64,000 nt of DNA, from NCBI GenBank assembly GCA_002282445.1, contig NCJK01000004.1, positions 1 through 64,000 of the forward strand. Direction: 5' to 3'. Source of the stretch: Burkholderiales bacterium 39-55-53 (GTDB taxonomy: Bacteria > Pseudomonadota > Gammaproteobacteria > Burkholderiales > Burkholderiaceae_C). Shown piece after piece: positions 1 through 8,228 of this stretch. The notes under the pieces were generated by a model. It was not told where the DNA came from. It worked only from the letters and a program-made list of their open reading frames with translations, and ran no database searches. Both the position numbers and the translations under genes were made by a program. The stretch's first letter is position 1. Each line of letters opens with the position of its first letter.

Positions 1-1014
1 TGCTGCATCAATACTCGCAATGTTCTCCTCCGAGAGTTGTTGCAACTGCACAGTGTTGAGCGCTCGGATCTGGGCGCTCGTAAGGGCCTTAACTTGAGCT
101 GTACTCAAGCTATTGATCTTGTTAGATGCAATCGCTGAAATTGTGGCTGCACTTAGTGCTGCGATGTCCACTGAATCAATTGCTTGAAGGTTAGCATCTG
201 TTAGACCATTTAGCTGGGTCGAACTTAGCGCAGATACCTGCGACAAGGTAAGCGCCTTAATTTGCTCTTCGTTAAATTTACCAAGTTGGGCTGTAGTAAG
301 CAACTTAATATTTTTCGTAGCAATGCCTTCGACTTGCTTATTTGTAAGCCCCAAGGAATCAAGTGCAAAGAGTGTTGAAATCTGTTTTGAAGTAATTGAA
401 GAAACTTGCTCTGAGGTCAATGACTGAAGCTGCTCTTCATTACTGTTCAATGCATTAATCTGGTTGGTACTGAGCGATGAGATTTGGGAAGTTTTGAATG
501 ATGAAATTTGACTGGTAGTCAAAGCACTGAACTGCGAAGTCGTTAACGAATTCAGTTGGACGGTTGTGAGTGAAATTACCTGTGGAGCCGAGAGTGATGT
601 AAGCTGCTCATCTGTAAGCTTACTCACCTGGCTCGTAGTCAGGCTTGCAACCTGCGTCTGCGTTAACCCCTGTATTTGGGTTGCACTGAGTGACTGAATT
701 TGTGACGAAGTGAGCGCCTGAAGCTCCGGTGTCGAAAAAGTTGACAGCTGCTTGACCGTCAATGACGCCATTTGATCAGTTGACAGCGCAGAAATTACGC
801 TCGTTGGGATTGCGTTAATTTGCGAAGAAGTAAGGCCCGGAATTGCATCTGCCTGTATTGAACGCAATGCAATACTACTAATTTTTGCAAAGTCAGCCGT
901 CTTGATAGCACTTATCTCTGACGAAGAAAGCGACGCGATATCCACAGTCGCGGTAGGCAATGTAGTAATTACACTATTGGGACTGCTTGAGCCAGAGACT
1001 GGAGTAAGGGCCAT
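1..1014 (-). CDS. Octapeptide-repeat protein, N-terminal part (C-terminus beyond left edge)
   Basis: The reverse strand is open for all 338 codons from an ATG at 1014 to the window edge, so the gene is partial. After about 28 Ser/Thr-rich residues the protein consists of roughly 38 consecutive eight-residue units with the pattern L-T/S-x-x-Q-I/V/L-x-x (for example LTTSQVSK, LTDEQLTS, LTSAQIRA). Only one unit is longer, by two residues. The repeats are degenerate at DNA level, so they are old rather than freshly amplified. A strong Shine-Dalgarno GAAGGA lies 8 nt upstream of the ATG. No Sec signal is evident at the N-terminus. I do not recognise the family. The S/T-x-x-Q/E pattern resembles helix-capping boxes, so a tightly wound helical solenoid is possible, but that is inference. 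It is divergent from the pse locus and could be a large surface or secreted protein. Confidence 0.75.
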   Translation of the reverse strand, partial: MALTPVSGSSSPNSVITTLPTATVDIASLSSSEISAIKTADFAKISSIALRSIQADAIPGLTSSQINAIPTSVISALSTDQMASLTVKQLSTFSTPELQALTSSQIQSLSATQIQGLTQTQVASLTTSQVSKLTDEQLTSLSAPQVISLTTVQLNSLTTSQFSALTTSQISSFKTSQISSLSTNQINALNSNEEQLQSLTSEQVSSITSKQISTLFALDSLGLTNKQVEGIATKNIKLLTTAQLGKFNEEQIKALTLSQVSALSSTQLNGLTDANLQAIDSVDIAALSAATISAIASNKINSLSTAQVKALTSAQIRALNTVQLQQLSEENIASIDAA

Positions 1015-1331
1015 TTCACGTATCCTTCAAATTAATCAAGTTTTATTGGCAATATCTATGCCAATTAATTTCAAATTTAAGATCATCTTAATTTATACCA
1101 AATAGCTAAAATTCTGCGCGAGGCATCACAATGAACCATATAGCTATCTTTAAGGAACCTTTTTTTCGTTATCTCCTTTATCGGCACGAGTTTTAAAAAC
1201 TTGAGCAATTAAATAATTTAATTTAAAAAATCTCATGTTCGCGACCTATTAAGGAAGCAACGATTGGCGCAAAATTTGCTTATTTCGTTCACCGTCTGTA
1301 ATTTGACACACGTTTTAAGTCGAAAGAAACC
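1015..1331. other. AT-rich intergenic region between divergent genes
   Basis: This 317-bp stretch separates the leftward repeat-protein gene from the rightward pse locus and holds no credible gene. It contains the extended -10 candidate noted for the leftward gene. A weak sigma-70-like pair (TTGAGC at 1201-1206, TAAAAA at 1224-1229, 17-nt spacer) points toward pseC. No sigma-54 or sigma-28 element was found, so the pse genes do not appear to share the flagellar promoter types. Confidence 0.5.
1092..1100 (-). promoter_or_regulatory. Possible extended -10 promoter of the octapeptide-repeat gene
   Basis: The reverse strand reads TGGTATAAA, an extended -10 element (TGn followed by TATAAA), about 78 nt upstream of the ATG at 1014. 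No convincing -35 is seen at the expected distance, which is common for extended -10 promoters. The assignment is by motif only. Confidence 0.3.
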
Positions 1332-2501
1332 GTGAATAAACCCATTCCCTATGGTCGCCAAAACATTTCAGAAGCCGATATCCAAGCGGTGGTTGATGTT
1401 TTGCGCTCGGATTTTCTGACCCAGGGGCCCGCAGTACCTACTTTTGAGAGTGCGGTGGCTTCCTATTGCGGTGCGGCACACGGCATAGCAGTCAACAGCG
1501 CAACTTCAGCACTGCACATTGCTTGCTTGGCGCTCGGCCTACGTCAAGACGACTGGCTGTGGACAACCCCCATCACCTTCGTTGCTTCCGCCAACTGCGG
1601 GCTTTACTGTGGGGCACAAGTCGACTTTGTCGATATCGACCCTCGCACATACAACCTTTGCCCACAAGCTCTTGAGGCCAAGCTTGTGCAGGCAGAAAAA
1701 ACTGGACGCTTACCTAAGCTACTTGTAGCAGTACACCTGTGCGGCCAGCCCTGCGACATGGCTGCCATTCACTCCCTAAGTCAACGCTACGGCTTCAAGA
1801 TCATTGAAGATGCCTCGCACGCAATCGGTGGCAAATACAAAAATGAGCCCATCGGCAATTGCCGCTATAGCGACGTTACTGTATTTAGTTTTCATCCCGT
1901 CAAGATCATCACTACAGCTGAAGGCGGCATGGCTGTAACCAATAACCCTGAGATTGCTCACGCCATGGAACTGCTGCGCAGCCATGGAATTACCCGCGAT
2001 GAGTCGCACATGACTCACCCATCAGACGGGCCTTGGTACTACGAACAAACTACGTTGGGCTTTAACTACCGAATGACGGAACTACAAGCAGCATTGGGCG
2101 TCAGTCAAATGCAGAGACTCGATTCGTTTGTCGCCCAACGACACGCTCTGGCCAAACGCTACGATGAGTTGCTTTCAAAGCTTCCGCTGGTGACACCTTG
2201 GCAGCACCCTGACAGCTATTCTGGGCTGCATCTGTATGTCATTCGACTGCGACTTAAGCAAATTCATAAAACGCACAGACAAGTTTTTGAAGGCCTGCGC
2301 GCTCAAGGTATTGGCGTTAATTTGCACTACATACCCGTGCACACGCAGCCCTACTACGAAAAAATGGGGCATGACAGAAGCGCCCTCACACAGGCAGAGC
2401 AATACTATGCAGAGGCGATCAGTCTGCCCATGTTTCAAGACCTTACGCATGCGCAACAAGACCAAGTGGTGGCAGCTTTGCACCAGGAGCTGACTCCATG
2501 A
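1332..2501 (+). CDS. pseC: UDP-4-amino-4,6-dideoxy-N-acetyl-beta-L-altrosamine transaminase (PseC)
   Basis: This is a 389-residue PLP-dependent aminotransferase of the DegT/DnrJ/EryC1 fold. In the pseudaminic acid pathway PseC aminates the 4-keto sugar made by PseB, using glutamate. The motif IEDASHAIGG (about 158-167) carries the PLP-pyridine aspartate, and FSFHPVK (about 185-191) ends in the Schiff-base lysine K191; both are typical of PseC. The C-terminal part contains the conserved G-V-N-L-H-Y-I-P-V-H segment. Translation starts at GTG 1332 because the protein aligns from its first residue (MNKPIPYGRQ) and no ATG precedes it. It opens the operon and overlaps pseF by 4 nt. Unlike Campylobacter or Helicobacter, where pseB is usually beside pseC, pseB here lies at the far end of the locus. 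Confidence 0.93.
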   Translation: MNKPIPYGRQNISEADIQAVVDVLRSDFLTQGPAVPTFESAVASYCGAAHGIAVNSATSALHIACLALGLRQDDWLWTTPITFVASANCGLYCGAQVDFVDIDPRTYNLCPQALEAKLVQAEKTGRLPKLLVAVHLCGQPCDMAAIHSLSQRYGFKIIEDASHAIGGKYKNEPIGNCRYSDVTVFSFHPVKIITTAEGGMAVTNNPEIAHAMELLRSHGITRDESHMTHPSDGPWYYEQTTLGFNYRMTELQAALGVSQMQRLDSFVAQRHALAKRYDELLSKLPLVTPWQHPDSYSGLHLYVIRLRLKQIHKTHRQVFEGLRAQGIGVNLHYIPVHTQPYYEKMGHDRSALTQAEQYYAEAISLPMFQDLTHAQQDQVVAALHQELTP

Positions 2502-3214
2502 GAATCGCCGTCATCCCTGCGCGTGGCGGCAGCAAGCGCATACCGCGAAAAAACATCAAGCATTTCGGTGGCATGCCCATGATTGCATGGTCTATCCGAG
2601 CAGCCGTCGCCAGTCAATGTTTTGACCGCATCATCGTTAGCACAGACGACCATGAAATTGCTCAAATATCACAAGCATTTGGTGCCGAGACTCCGTTCGT
2701 TCGCCCGCCAGAACTTTCTGACGACCACACAGGCACCATCCCCGTTGTAGCGCATGCTGTGGCATGGCATAACGCAAATGAAAAAGAAGCAAGCGACGTT
2801 TGCTGCATTTATGCCACCGCTCCATTTATACAAGCCAACGACCTGCGTCGTGGACTTGCAATCCTGCAAGGTAGTGGGGCTGACTATGCTTTCTCAGTAA
2901 CCAGCTACGCGTTTCCTATTCAAAGAGCGATTCGCATCTCACCTGAGCAAAGGGTGCAAATGATCCAACCGGAGCACTTCCAAACACGATCACAAGACTT
3001 GGAAGAGGCTTGTCACGATGCAGGCCAGTTTTATTGGGGGCATGCTCATGCTTGGCTTAATCAGCGCCCCCTCTTCACAGAAGCGGCGGCCCCCGTGACT
3101 ATTCCCCGATACCGCGTGCAAGACATTGACACCCCCGAGGACTGGGAACGAGCTGAATGGATGCTAAAGAGCATAAATCTATTTAACAAGGACAATCATG
3201 ACATTCAAGACTGA
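2498..3214 (+). CDS. pseF: CMP-pseudaminic acid cytidylyltransferase (PseF)
   Basis: The 238-residue protein belongs to the acylneuraminate cytidylyltransferase family. PseF activates pseudaminic acid with CTP to give the CMP-sugar donor used by the transferase. The N-terminus carries the nucleotide-binding motif PARGGSKRIPRKN (7-19), and the C-terminal third has the family pattern around DIDTPEDWERAE. Start and pseC stop share ATGA, a sign of translational coupling, and the gene overlaps the downstream methylase by 17 nt. A clear paralogue lies at 6533-7228 in the same locus. The assignment of this copy, rather than the other, to pseudaminic acid itself rests on its position inside the pseC-pseG-pseH-pseI group. 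Confidence 0.9.
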   Translation: MRIAVIPARGGSKRIPRKNIKHFGGMPMIAWSIRAAVASQCFDRIIVSTDDHEIAQISQAFGAETPFVRPPELSDDHTGTIPVVAHAVAWHNANEKEASDVCCIYATAPFIQANDLRRGLAILQGSGADYAFSVTSYAFPIQRAIRISPEQRVQMIQPEHFQTRSQDLEEACHDAGQFYWGHAHAWLNQRPLFTEAAAPVTIPRYRVQDIDTPEDWERAEWMLKSINLFNKDNHDIQD

Positions 3215-3818
3215 GCAAGAAGCTTTTTGGGCTGGCGAATTTGGCAACGACTACATCGCGCGAAATCAAGGTGATGCACTCCTTGCATCAAACCTTGATT
3301 TTTTTAGCAAAGCCTTGCGTGCTGCTCGAGGCATCAAAAGCTGCATCGAGTTTGGAGCCAACATTGGCATGAACCTAAAGGCGATTCAACTGCTGCACCC
3401 CGGCATCAAAGCATCGGCCATCGAGATAAATGACGCGGCTGCCACACAGTTACGCCAAGTAATTGCATCTGAAAACGTTCACAACACTTCAATACTTGAC
3501 TTTGAACCTGCCCGAACGCATGACCTCGTAATGATCAAGGGTGTGCTCATTCACATAAACCCCAACGAATTACCGCAGGTCTACGACAAGCTCGTTGCCA
3601 GCTGTGGACGTTACTTGCTGGTCGCAGAGTACTACAACCCTGCACCTGTAACTATTCCCTACCGCGGCCACAGCGACCGTCTTTTCAAACGCGATTTTGC
3701 GGGTGAGATTATGGAACGCCACCCCGAATTCAAGTTGGTTGACTATGGCTTTGCCTACCGACGCGACCCAAATTTCCCACAGGACGACATCACCTGGTTC
3801 TTGATGGAAAAAGTTTAA
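3198..3818 (+). CDS. Pseudaminic acid biosynthesis-associated methylase
   Basis: This 206-residue SAM-dependent methyltransferase matches the family found specifically inside pse loci. The Rossmann motif is degenerate but recognisable as CIEFGANIGMN (about 49-59), followed by AIEIN, the acidic residue expected to bind SAM ribose. The opening MTFKTEQEAFWAGEFGNDY is characteristic of this small family. The start codon lies within the end of pseF and is preceded by AAGGA. The substrate is not established for the family; methylation of the nonulosonate or of a precursor is a reasonable inference. PseG follows after an 11-nt gap, so it is part of the operon. Confidence 0.85.
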   Translation: MTFKTEQEAFWAGEFGNDYIARNQGDALLASNLDFFSKALRAARGIKSCIEFGANIGMNLKAIQLLHPGIKASAIEINDAAATQLRQVIASENVHNTSILDFEPARTHDLVMIKGVLIHINPNELPQVYDKLVASCGRYLLVAEYYNPAPVTIPYRGHSDRLFKRDFAGEIMERHPEFKLVDYGFAYRRDPNFPQDDITWFLMEKV

Positions 3819-3829
3819 GAATTCATTTA

Positions 3830-4927
3830 ATGAAAATCGTCTTTCGCACAGATGCATCGGTCCAGATTGGAACTGGCCACGTGATGCGCTGCCTAACGTT
3901 AGCCGATGCACTGAACCTCAATGGCGCAAAGTGCACATTTATTTGCCGAGCTCATTCAGGTCACTTGATAGATGTAATTCATCAGCGCGGTCATCAAACA
4001 GTTGTGTTGCCTACTCAAGATAAGCACCCAACTACTGCAAGTGAAGACACTCTTGGGCACTCAGCTTGGCTAGGCACAGGCTGGGCAATCGATGCCGCCC
4101 AGACACAAGAAGCAATTCGCTCACAAGCGACTGATTGGCTGGTCGTTGACCACTATGCGCTGGACTATAGATGGGAAGAGGTACTCCGCCCTCACTGCCG
4201 GCAGTTGATGGTTATTGACGATTTGGCTGACCGCAGACATGATTGCGACTTGCTGCTGGACCAAAATTTAGGCCGGACAGCGAAGGACTACGACGAACTC
4301 ATCCCTGTGGCCGCTAATAAATTGATCGGCCCTCGCTACGCTCTTCTTCGCCCTGAATTTGCTGAGCTACGTGCAGAAAGCCTAGCAAGGCGAACGCATC
4401 CAGAGTTCAAACATTTACTCATCACCATGGGCGGCGTGGACAAAGACAACGTCACTGGCGATGTTCTGGACGCACTTCGCACCTGTGCATTGCCTACAGA
4501 CTTACACATCACTGTGGTGATGGGGTCCCATGCACCTTGGCTAGATAAAGTTAAGTCCACTGCGCACAAAATGCCATGCCCAACAAATGTCTTGGTAAAT
4601 GTGAAGCAAATGGCAAGACTGATGACAGACAGCGATTTGGTCATTGGAGCCCCTGGGGGTACAGCATGGGAACTTTGCAGCCTGGGGCTTCCTAGCGTGG
4701 CACTTGTTATTGCCGAAAATCAACAAGGCGCGGCTAAAGCGTTAGCTGAAAAAAAAGCCGTCCTCTTATGCAGAAGCCCAAATGAACTAGCTTCTCTAAT
4801 GAAGGGCAAGTTCATTCATCCTAATGGACCATCATTGTTACGACAACTTAGCAACATGGCTGCCGCCATAACTCAAGGATCTGGTACGTCTTTGGTCATG
4901 ACTTCGTTAGGTGGCTTGCATGCTTGA
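3830..4927 (+). CDS. pseG: UDP-2,4-diacetamido-2,4,6-trideoxy-beta-L-altropyranose hydrolase (PseG)
   Basis: PseG removes UDP from the fourth pathway intermediate to release the free sugar used by PseI. The 365-residue protein begins with the typical VFRTDASVQIGTGHVMRCLTL (residues 4-24); the histidine in GTGHVMR is the presumed catalytic base. The GT-B-like fold is supported by LLITMGGVD in the middle and the G-A-P-G-G-T-A-W-E-L segment near residue 275 that would bind UDP. The protein is slightly longer than most PseG, with an insert after residue 60. It overlaps pseH by 8 nt. Confidence 0.92.
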   Translation: MKIVFRTDASVQIGTGHVMRCLTLADALNLNGAKCTFICRAHSGHLIDVIHQRGHQTVVLPTQDKHPTTASEDTLGHSAWLGTGWAIDAAQTQEAIRSQATDWLVVDHYALDYRWEEVLRPHCRQLMVIDDLADRRHDCDLLLDQNLGRTAKDYDELIPVAANKLIGPRYALLRPEFAELRAESLARRTHPEFKHLLITMGGVDKDNVTGDVLDALRTCALPTDLHITVVMGSHAPWLDKVKSTAHKMPCPTNVLVNVKQMARLMTDSDLVIGAPGGTAWELCSLGLPSVALVIAENQQGAAKALAEKKAVLLCRSPNELASLMKGKFIHPNGPSLLRQLSNMAAAITQGSGTSLVMTSLGGLHA

Positions 4928-5459
4928 ACTCTGCACAATTCGCCCAGTCTCTTACGAAGATTTGCCTATGCTTTTGGAATGGCGAAATCATCCCGACATC
5001 CGGCGTTTTATGTTAACTCAGCATGAAATTAGCCTTGAGGAACACCTCAACTGGTATTCCAGTGCCATCAAAGATACAACTCGCCGTCTTTCTATAGTGG
5101 AAGAGTCACATCAGCCGATTGGATATGTTCAGTTCAACTCTGTCACCGAGGGGGGCATCAGTCATTGGGGGTTTTATGCCAGCCCAAATGCATCCAAGGG
5201 CAGTGGCAAAAAACTAGGCTCTGTAGCCTTAAATTTTGCATTCTCTGAACTCAAACTGCATAAAGTATGCGGACAAGCCATAGAAAATAACCTAGTTTCC
5301 CAGAACTTTCATAAGCGTCTTGGCTTTAAACAAGAGGGCGTTCTGCGAGATCAGCATTTGTTGAATGGCAAATACCAGTCTCTCTTCTGCTACGGACTAC
5401 TAGCGCACGAATGGCAGCTACCAGACAATCAAAAGGATTCTCATCATGCCAAGCATTGA
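4920..5459 (+). CDS. pseH: UDP-4-amino-4,6-dideoxy-N-acetyl-beta-L-altrosamine N-acetyltransferase (PseH)
   Basis: PseH is a GNAT-fold enzyme that acetylates the 4-amino group made by PseC, using acetyl-CoA. The sequence has the RimJ/RimL-type start (IRPVSYEDLPMLLEWRN), a central G-S-G-K-K-L-G acetyl-CoA pyrophosphate loop and the C-terminal L-G-F-K-Q-E-G-V-L-R-D segment. I start it at ATG 4920, preceded by AGGTGG six bases upstream. An in-frame GTG at 4911 would add only three residues. The gene overlaps pseG by 8 nt and pseI by 14 nt, so the three are probably co-translated. Confidence 0.9.
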   Translation: MLELCTIRPVSYEDLPMLLEWRNHPDIRRFMLTQHEISLEEHLNWYSSAIKDTTRRLSIVEESHQPIGYVQFNSVTEGGISHWGFYASPNASKGSGKKLGSVALNFAFSELKLHKVCGQAIENNLVSQNFHKRLGFKQEGVLRDQHLLNGKYQSLFCYGLLAHEWQLPDNQKDSHHAKH

Positions 5460-6498
5460 AATAGCAGGTCGCCGTATTGGATCTGGGCACTCACCATACG
5501 TTATCGCTGAACTTTCAGCCAACCATAATGGAAGACTTGAAACTGCATTTCGCATCATCGAAGAAGCTCAAAAAAACGGGGCAGATGCAGTTAAATTGCA
5601 GACCTACAAGCCCGACACCATCACACTACAGTCTGACAGTGATGACTTCAAGATAAAAGGCGGCTTGTGGGACGGTCGCACACTCTACGACTTGTACGAA
5701 GAGGCCCACATGCCTTGGGAATGGCACAAACCGCTGTTTGATCATGCAAAGAAACTAGGCATAACTATTTTCAGCTCTCCATTTGATCGAACAGCCATTG
5801 ATCTATTGGAAGACTTAAACGCTCCGGCATACAAGATTGCATCTTTTGAGGCGATTGATCTTCCACTAATCAAATATGCGGCAAGCACCGGCAAGCCCAT
5901 GATCATCTCGACAGGCATGGCTGATGCTGAGGAAATCCAAGAAGCCATTGATGCAGCACGCTCAGGTGGCTGCAAAGAACTAGCGATCCTACATTGCGTC
6001 AGTGGCTACCCTGCACCCGCAGAAGACTACAACCTTCATACCATCACTGACATGATTCAACGCTTTGGTTTGGTCACGGGTTTGTCTGACCACACGCTCG
6101 ACAACACCACGGCCATAACGAGTGTGGCACTGGGGGCCTCCATCATTGAAAAGCACTTCACACTTGACCGCAATGGCGGCGGCCCTGACGATAGTTTCTC
6201 ACTTGAACCCAAAGATTTATATGCACTGTGCAGAGGTGCACAAACAGCCTGGAGATCCTTAGGCAAAGTGGACTACGGCAGAAAGTCGAGCGAACAAGCT
6301 AATGTGCAATTCCGTCGTTCACTTTATTTTGTCAAAGATTTAAAAGTAGGAGACATAGTCAAAGACAACGACGTTAAAAGTATAAGACCAGGATTTGGCC
6401 TATCACCGAAATACCTACCAAATATAATTGGTAAAAAAGTCATCAAGCCTGTACTCGCAGCAACAGCTGTCAGTTGGGATGTCATTGACAACATCTGA
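5446..6498 (+). CDS. pseI: Pseudaminic acid synthase (PseI)
   Basis: PseI condenses 2,4-diacetamido-2,4,6-trideoxy-L-altrose with phosphoenolpyruvate to form pseudaminic acid. The 350-residue protein has the NeuB-type TIM barrel, with early motifs YVIAELSANHNGR (about 19-31) and ADAVKLQTY (about 46-54), the metal-site-bearing region, and the LSDHT and EKHFTLDR motifs. A SAF (antifreeze-like) domain follows at about 290-350. The start ATG is preceded by AAAGGA. It is the only nonulosonate synthase in the locus although two cytidylyltransferases are present. A 34-nt gap separates it from the second cytidylyltransferase, and base composition becomes more AT-rich from here on. Confidence 0.93.
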   Translation: MPSIEIAGRRIGSGHSPYVIAELSANHNGRLETAFRIIEEAQKNGADAVKLQTYKPDTITLQSDSDDFKIKGGLWDGRTLYDLYEEAHMPWEWHKPLFDHAKKLGITIFSSPFDRTAIDLLEDLNAPAYKIASFEAIDLPLIKYAASTGKPMIISTGMADAEEIQEAIDAARSGGCKELAILHCVSGYPAPAEDYNLHTITDMIQRFGLVTGLSDHTLDNTTAITSVALGASIIEKHFTLDRNGGGPDDSFSLEPKDLYALCRGAQTAWRSLGKVDYGRKSSEQANVQFRRSLYFVKDLKVGDIVKDNDVKSIRPGFGLSPKYLPNIIGKKVIKPVLAATAVSWDVIDNI

Positions 6499-6532
6499 AA
6501 AAATGTAGTGAATAAATAGAAATGGCACTTAA

Positions 6533-7228
6533 ATGAAAATAGCAGTCATTCCTGCCCGGGGAGGTAGCAAAAGAATTCCTCGCAAAAATATAAAGTTATT
6601 TCATGGCAAGCCAATGATTGCATATGCTATTGATGTAGCGCGAACGAGCAATATATTTGACCACATCGTTGTTACCACGGATGATGAAGAGATTGCTGAA
6701 ATAGCAAAATCTTATGGCGCTGAAATACCATTCATGCGCCCATCAAATATTTCAGATGACTTAACTCCAACGGTACCCGTCATCTCACATGCAATTAAAT
6801 CTTGCCAAGAAGTTGGCTGGTTTCCCAGTGAAGTTTGCTGCATATATCCGGGGGTACCATTTTTATCTGCAAGTGATCTTCACAAGGGATATGAAATTTT
6901 GATACAAAACAAGAAGGGTTACACTTTCGCAGTAACGACATTTCCATCAGCTATTCAACGTGCGTTTCGACGACAGGCCGATGGTAGTGTTCAACCTTTT
7001 CATCCTGAGTTCGCTGCTACAAGAACACAAGATTTAGAACTAGGATACTTTGATGTGGGCCAATTTTACTGGGGACACACAAAAGCTTGGATTGAGGAAC
7101 TCAATATTCACTTAAACGGTCACACCCTAATCGTACCCGAATGGAAAGTTGTGGATATTGATACGTATGCAGATTGGGAACGTGCGGAGATACTCTACAG
7201 TGCATTAAATACTCATGGTGTAATTTAA
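6533..7228 (+). CDS. Second PseF-like CMP-nonulosonate cytidylyltransferase
   Basis: This 231-residue protein is a paralogue of the PseF at 2498-3214. The two share the N-terminal PARGGSKRIPRKNIK motif, the F-A/S-V-T segment, the D-x-G-Q-F-Y-W-G-H region and the D-I-D-T-x-x-D-W-E-R-A-E ending. It differs where the first copy has ATAPF and this one has PGVPF, next to the presumed sugar-binding region. Its coding sequence is visibly more AT-rich than the first copy. It is coupled to the next gene through TAATG. The likely role is activation of a modified nonulosonic acid, or a redundant PseF function; the sequence does not decide between them. Confidence 0.8.
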   Translation: MKIAVIPARGGSKRIPRKNIKLFHGKPMIAYAIDVARTSNIFDHIVVTTDDEEIAEIAKSYGAEIPFMRPSNISDDLTPTVPVISHAIKSCQEVGWFPSEVCCIYPGVPFLSASDLHKGYEILIQNKKGYTFAVTTFPSAIQRAFRRQADGSVQPFHPEFAATRTQDLELGYFDVGQFYWGHTKAWIEELNIHLNGHTLIVPEWKVVDIDTYADWERAEILYSALNTHGVI

Positions 7229-8217
7229 TGAGTAGTAAATCTTTCAACGTTTTACTAATCGGCTGTGGAAATATGGCAGCAGGTTTTGATTTATCACACG
7301 AGACCGAAATGCCTCGCACGCATGCATCGGGCTATGCAAAGCATGGGGGATTCAACCTAGCTGCATGCGTTGAGCCTGATGTTGATCGCAGAATTGAGAC
7401 CGCAAAAAAATGGAATATCCCTCTTCAATTTGAAAATACCAACCAAATAAATGAATACAAAGATGCATTTGATGTCATTAGTATTTGCTCACCTACTGAC
7501 TTACACCTTGAACATATAAAAATAGCCATATCTCTAAAACCAAAAGTAATTTTTTGCGAAAAACCCTTAACCGCATCATTGCATGAATCAAAAAAAATGA
7601 TTGATCTCTGTAATTCCAATAATATTTCTTTAGCTGTCAACTACAGCCGATATTGGGACCCATCAGTAAATGAACTAGCAGAGCTAATCAAACAAAATTA
7701 CTGGGGCGAAATACGCTCAGTCGTTGCTCACTACAACAAAGGGATATTAAATAATGGCGGTCACATGATAGGTCTTTTACAACAGTTGCTGGGGGAATTG
7801 AAAATTATTTCCGCACGTAATGTCTACAATGATTTATGCGAAGATGATCCAACCGTTTTAGCTTTACTTAATTCAATTGAAGGCATACCAATATACTTGA
7901 ACCCAACTCATGCCAGTGACTATTCTTATTTCGAGTTTGAGATTTTTTTCTCAAGAGGTGTTATTCGGATGCTAAATGGTGGGCTTTCATGGCAAACCCA
8001 AACACCCATCTGCCACGATCAGTTCACTGGATACAGAAAATTGTCAGCGCCAAAGGTAATTGATGGAAAATATTTTCTCTCAATGTCATTAGCCATAAAT
8101 AACATATACGAACACCTTGCCAACAGCCAAACACTTGTTTGCACTGGCGAAAGTGCACTCATCATTCAAAAAATGTGCGAATCAATTAAAATTACAGCAG
8201 CTCACACAAACGTATAG
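7228..8217 (+). CDS. Gfo/Idh/MocA-family oxidoreductase
   Basis: The protein of about 329 residues has an N-terminal Rossmann fold (VLLIGCGNMAAGFD, about residues 7-20, a G-x-G-x-x-A dinucleotide motif) and the family's EKPLTAS motif, whose lysine is normally catalytic. The usual following motif is reduced to NYSRYWDP. I start it at ATG 7228, which overlaps the previous stop as TAATG; an upstream in-frame start would run deep into the previous gene. Family members oxidise or reduce sugars with NAD(P). Between a cytidylyltransferase and a sugar aminotransferase it probably prepares a keto-sugar for amination. The exact substrate cannot be read from the sequence. Confidence 0.75.
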   Translation: MSSKSFNVLLIGCGNMAAGFDLSHETEMPRTHASGYAKHGGFNLAACVEPDVDRRIETAKKWNIPLQFENTNQINEYKDAFDVISICSPTDLHLEHIKIAISLKPKVIFCEKPLTASLHESKKMIDLCNSNNISLAVNYSRYWDPSVNELAELIKQNYWGEIRSVVAHYNKGILNNGGHMIGLLQQLLGELKIISARNVYNDLCEDDPTVLALLNSIEGIPIYLNPTHASDYSYFEFEIFFSRGVIRMLNGGLSWQTQTPICHDQFTGYRKLSAPKVIDGKYFLSMSLAINNIYEHLANSQTLVCTGESALIIQKMCESIKITAAHTNV

Positions 8218-8228
8218 AAATCAATCAA

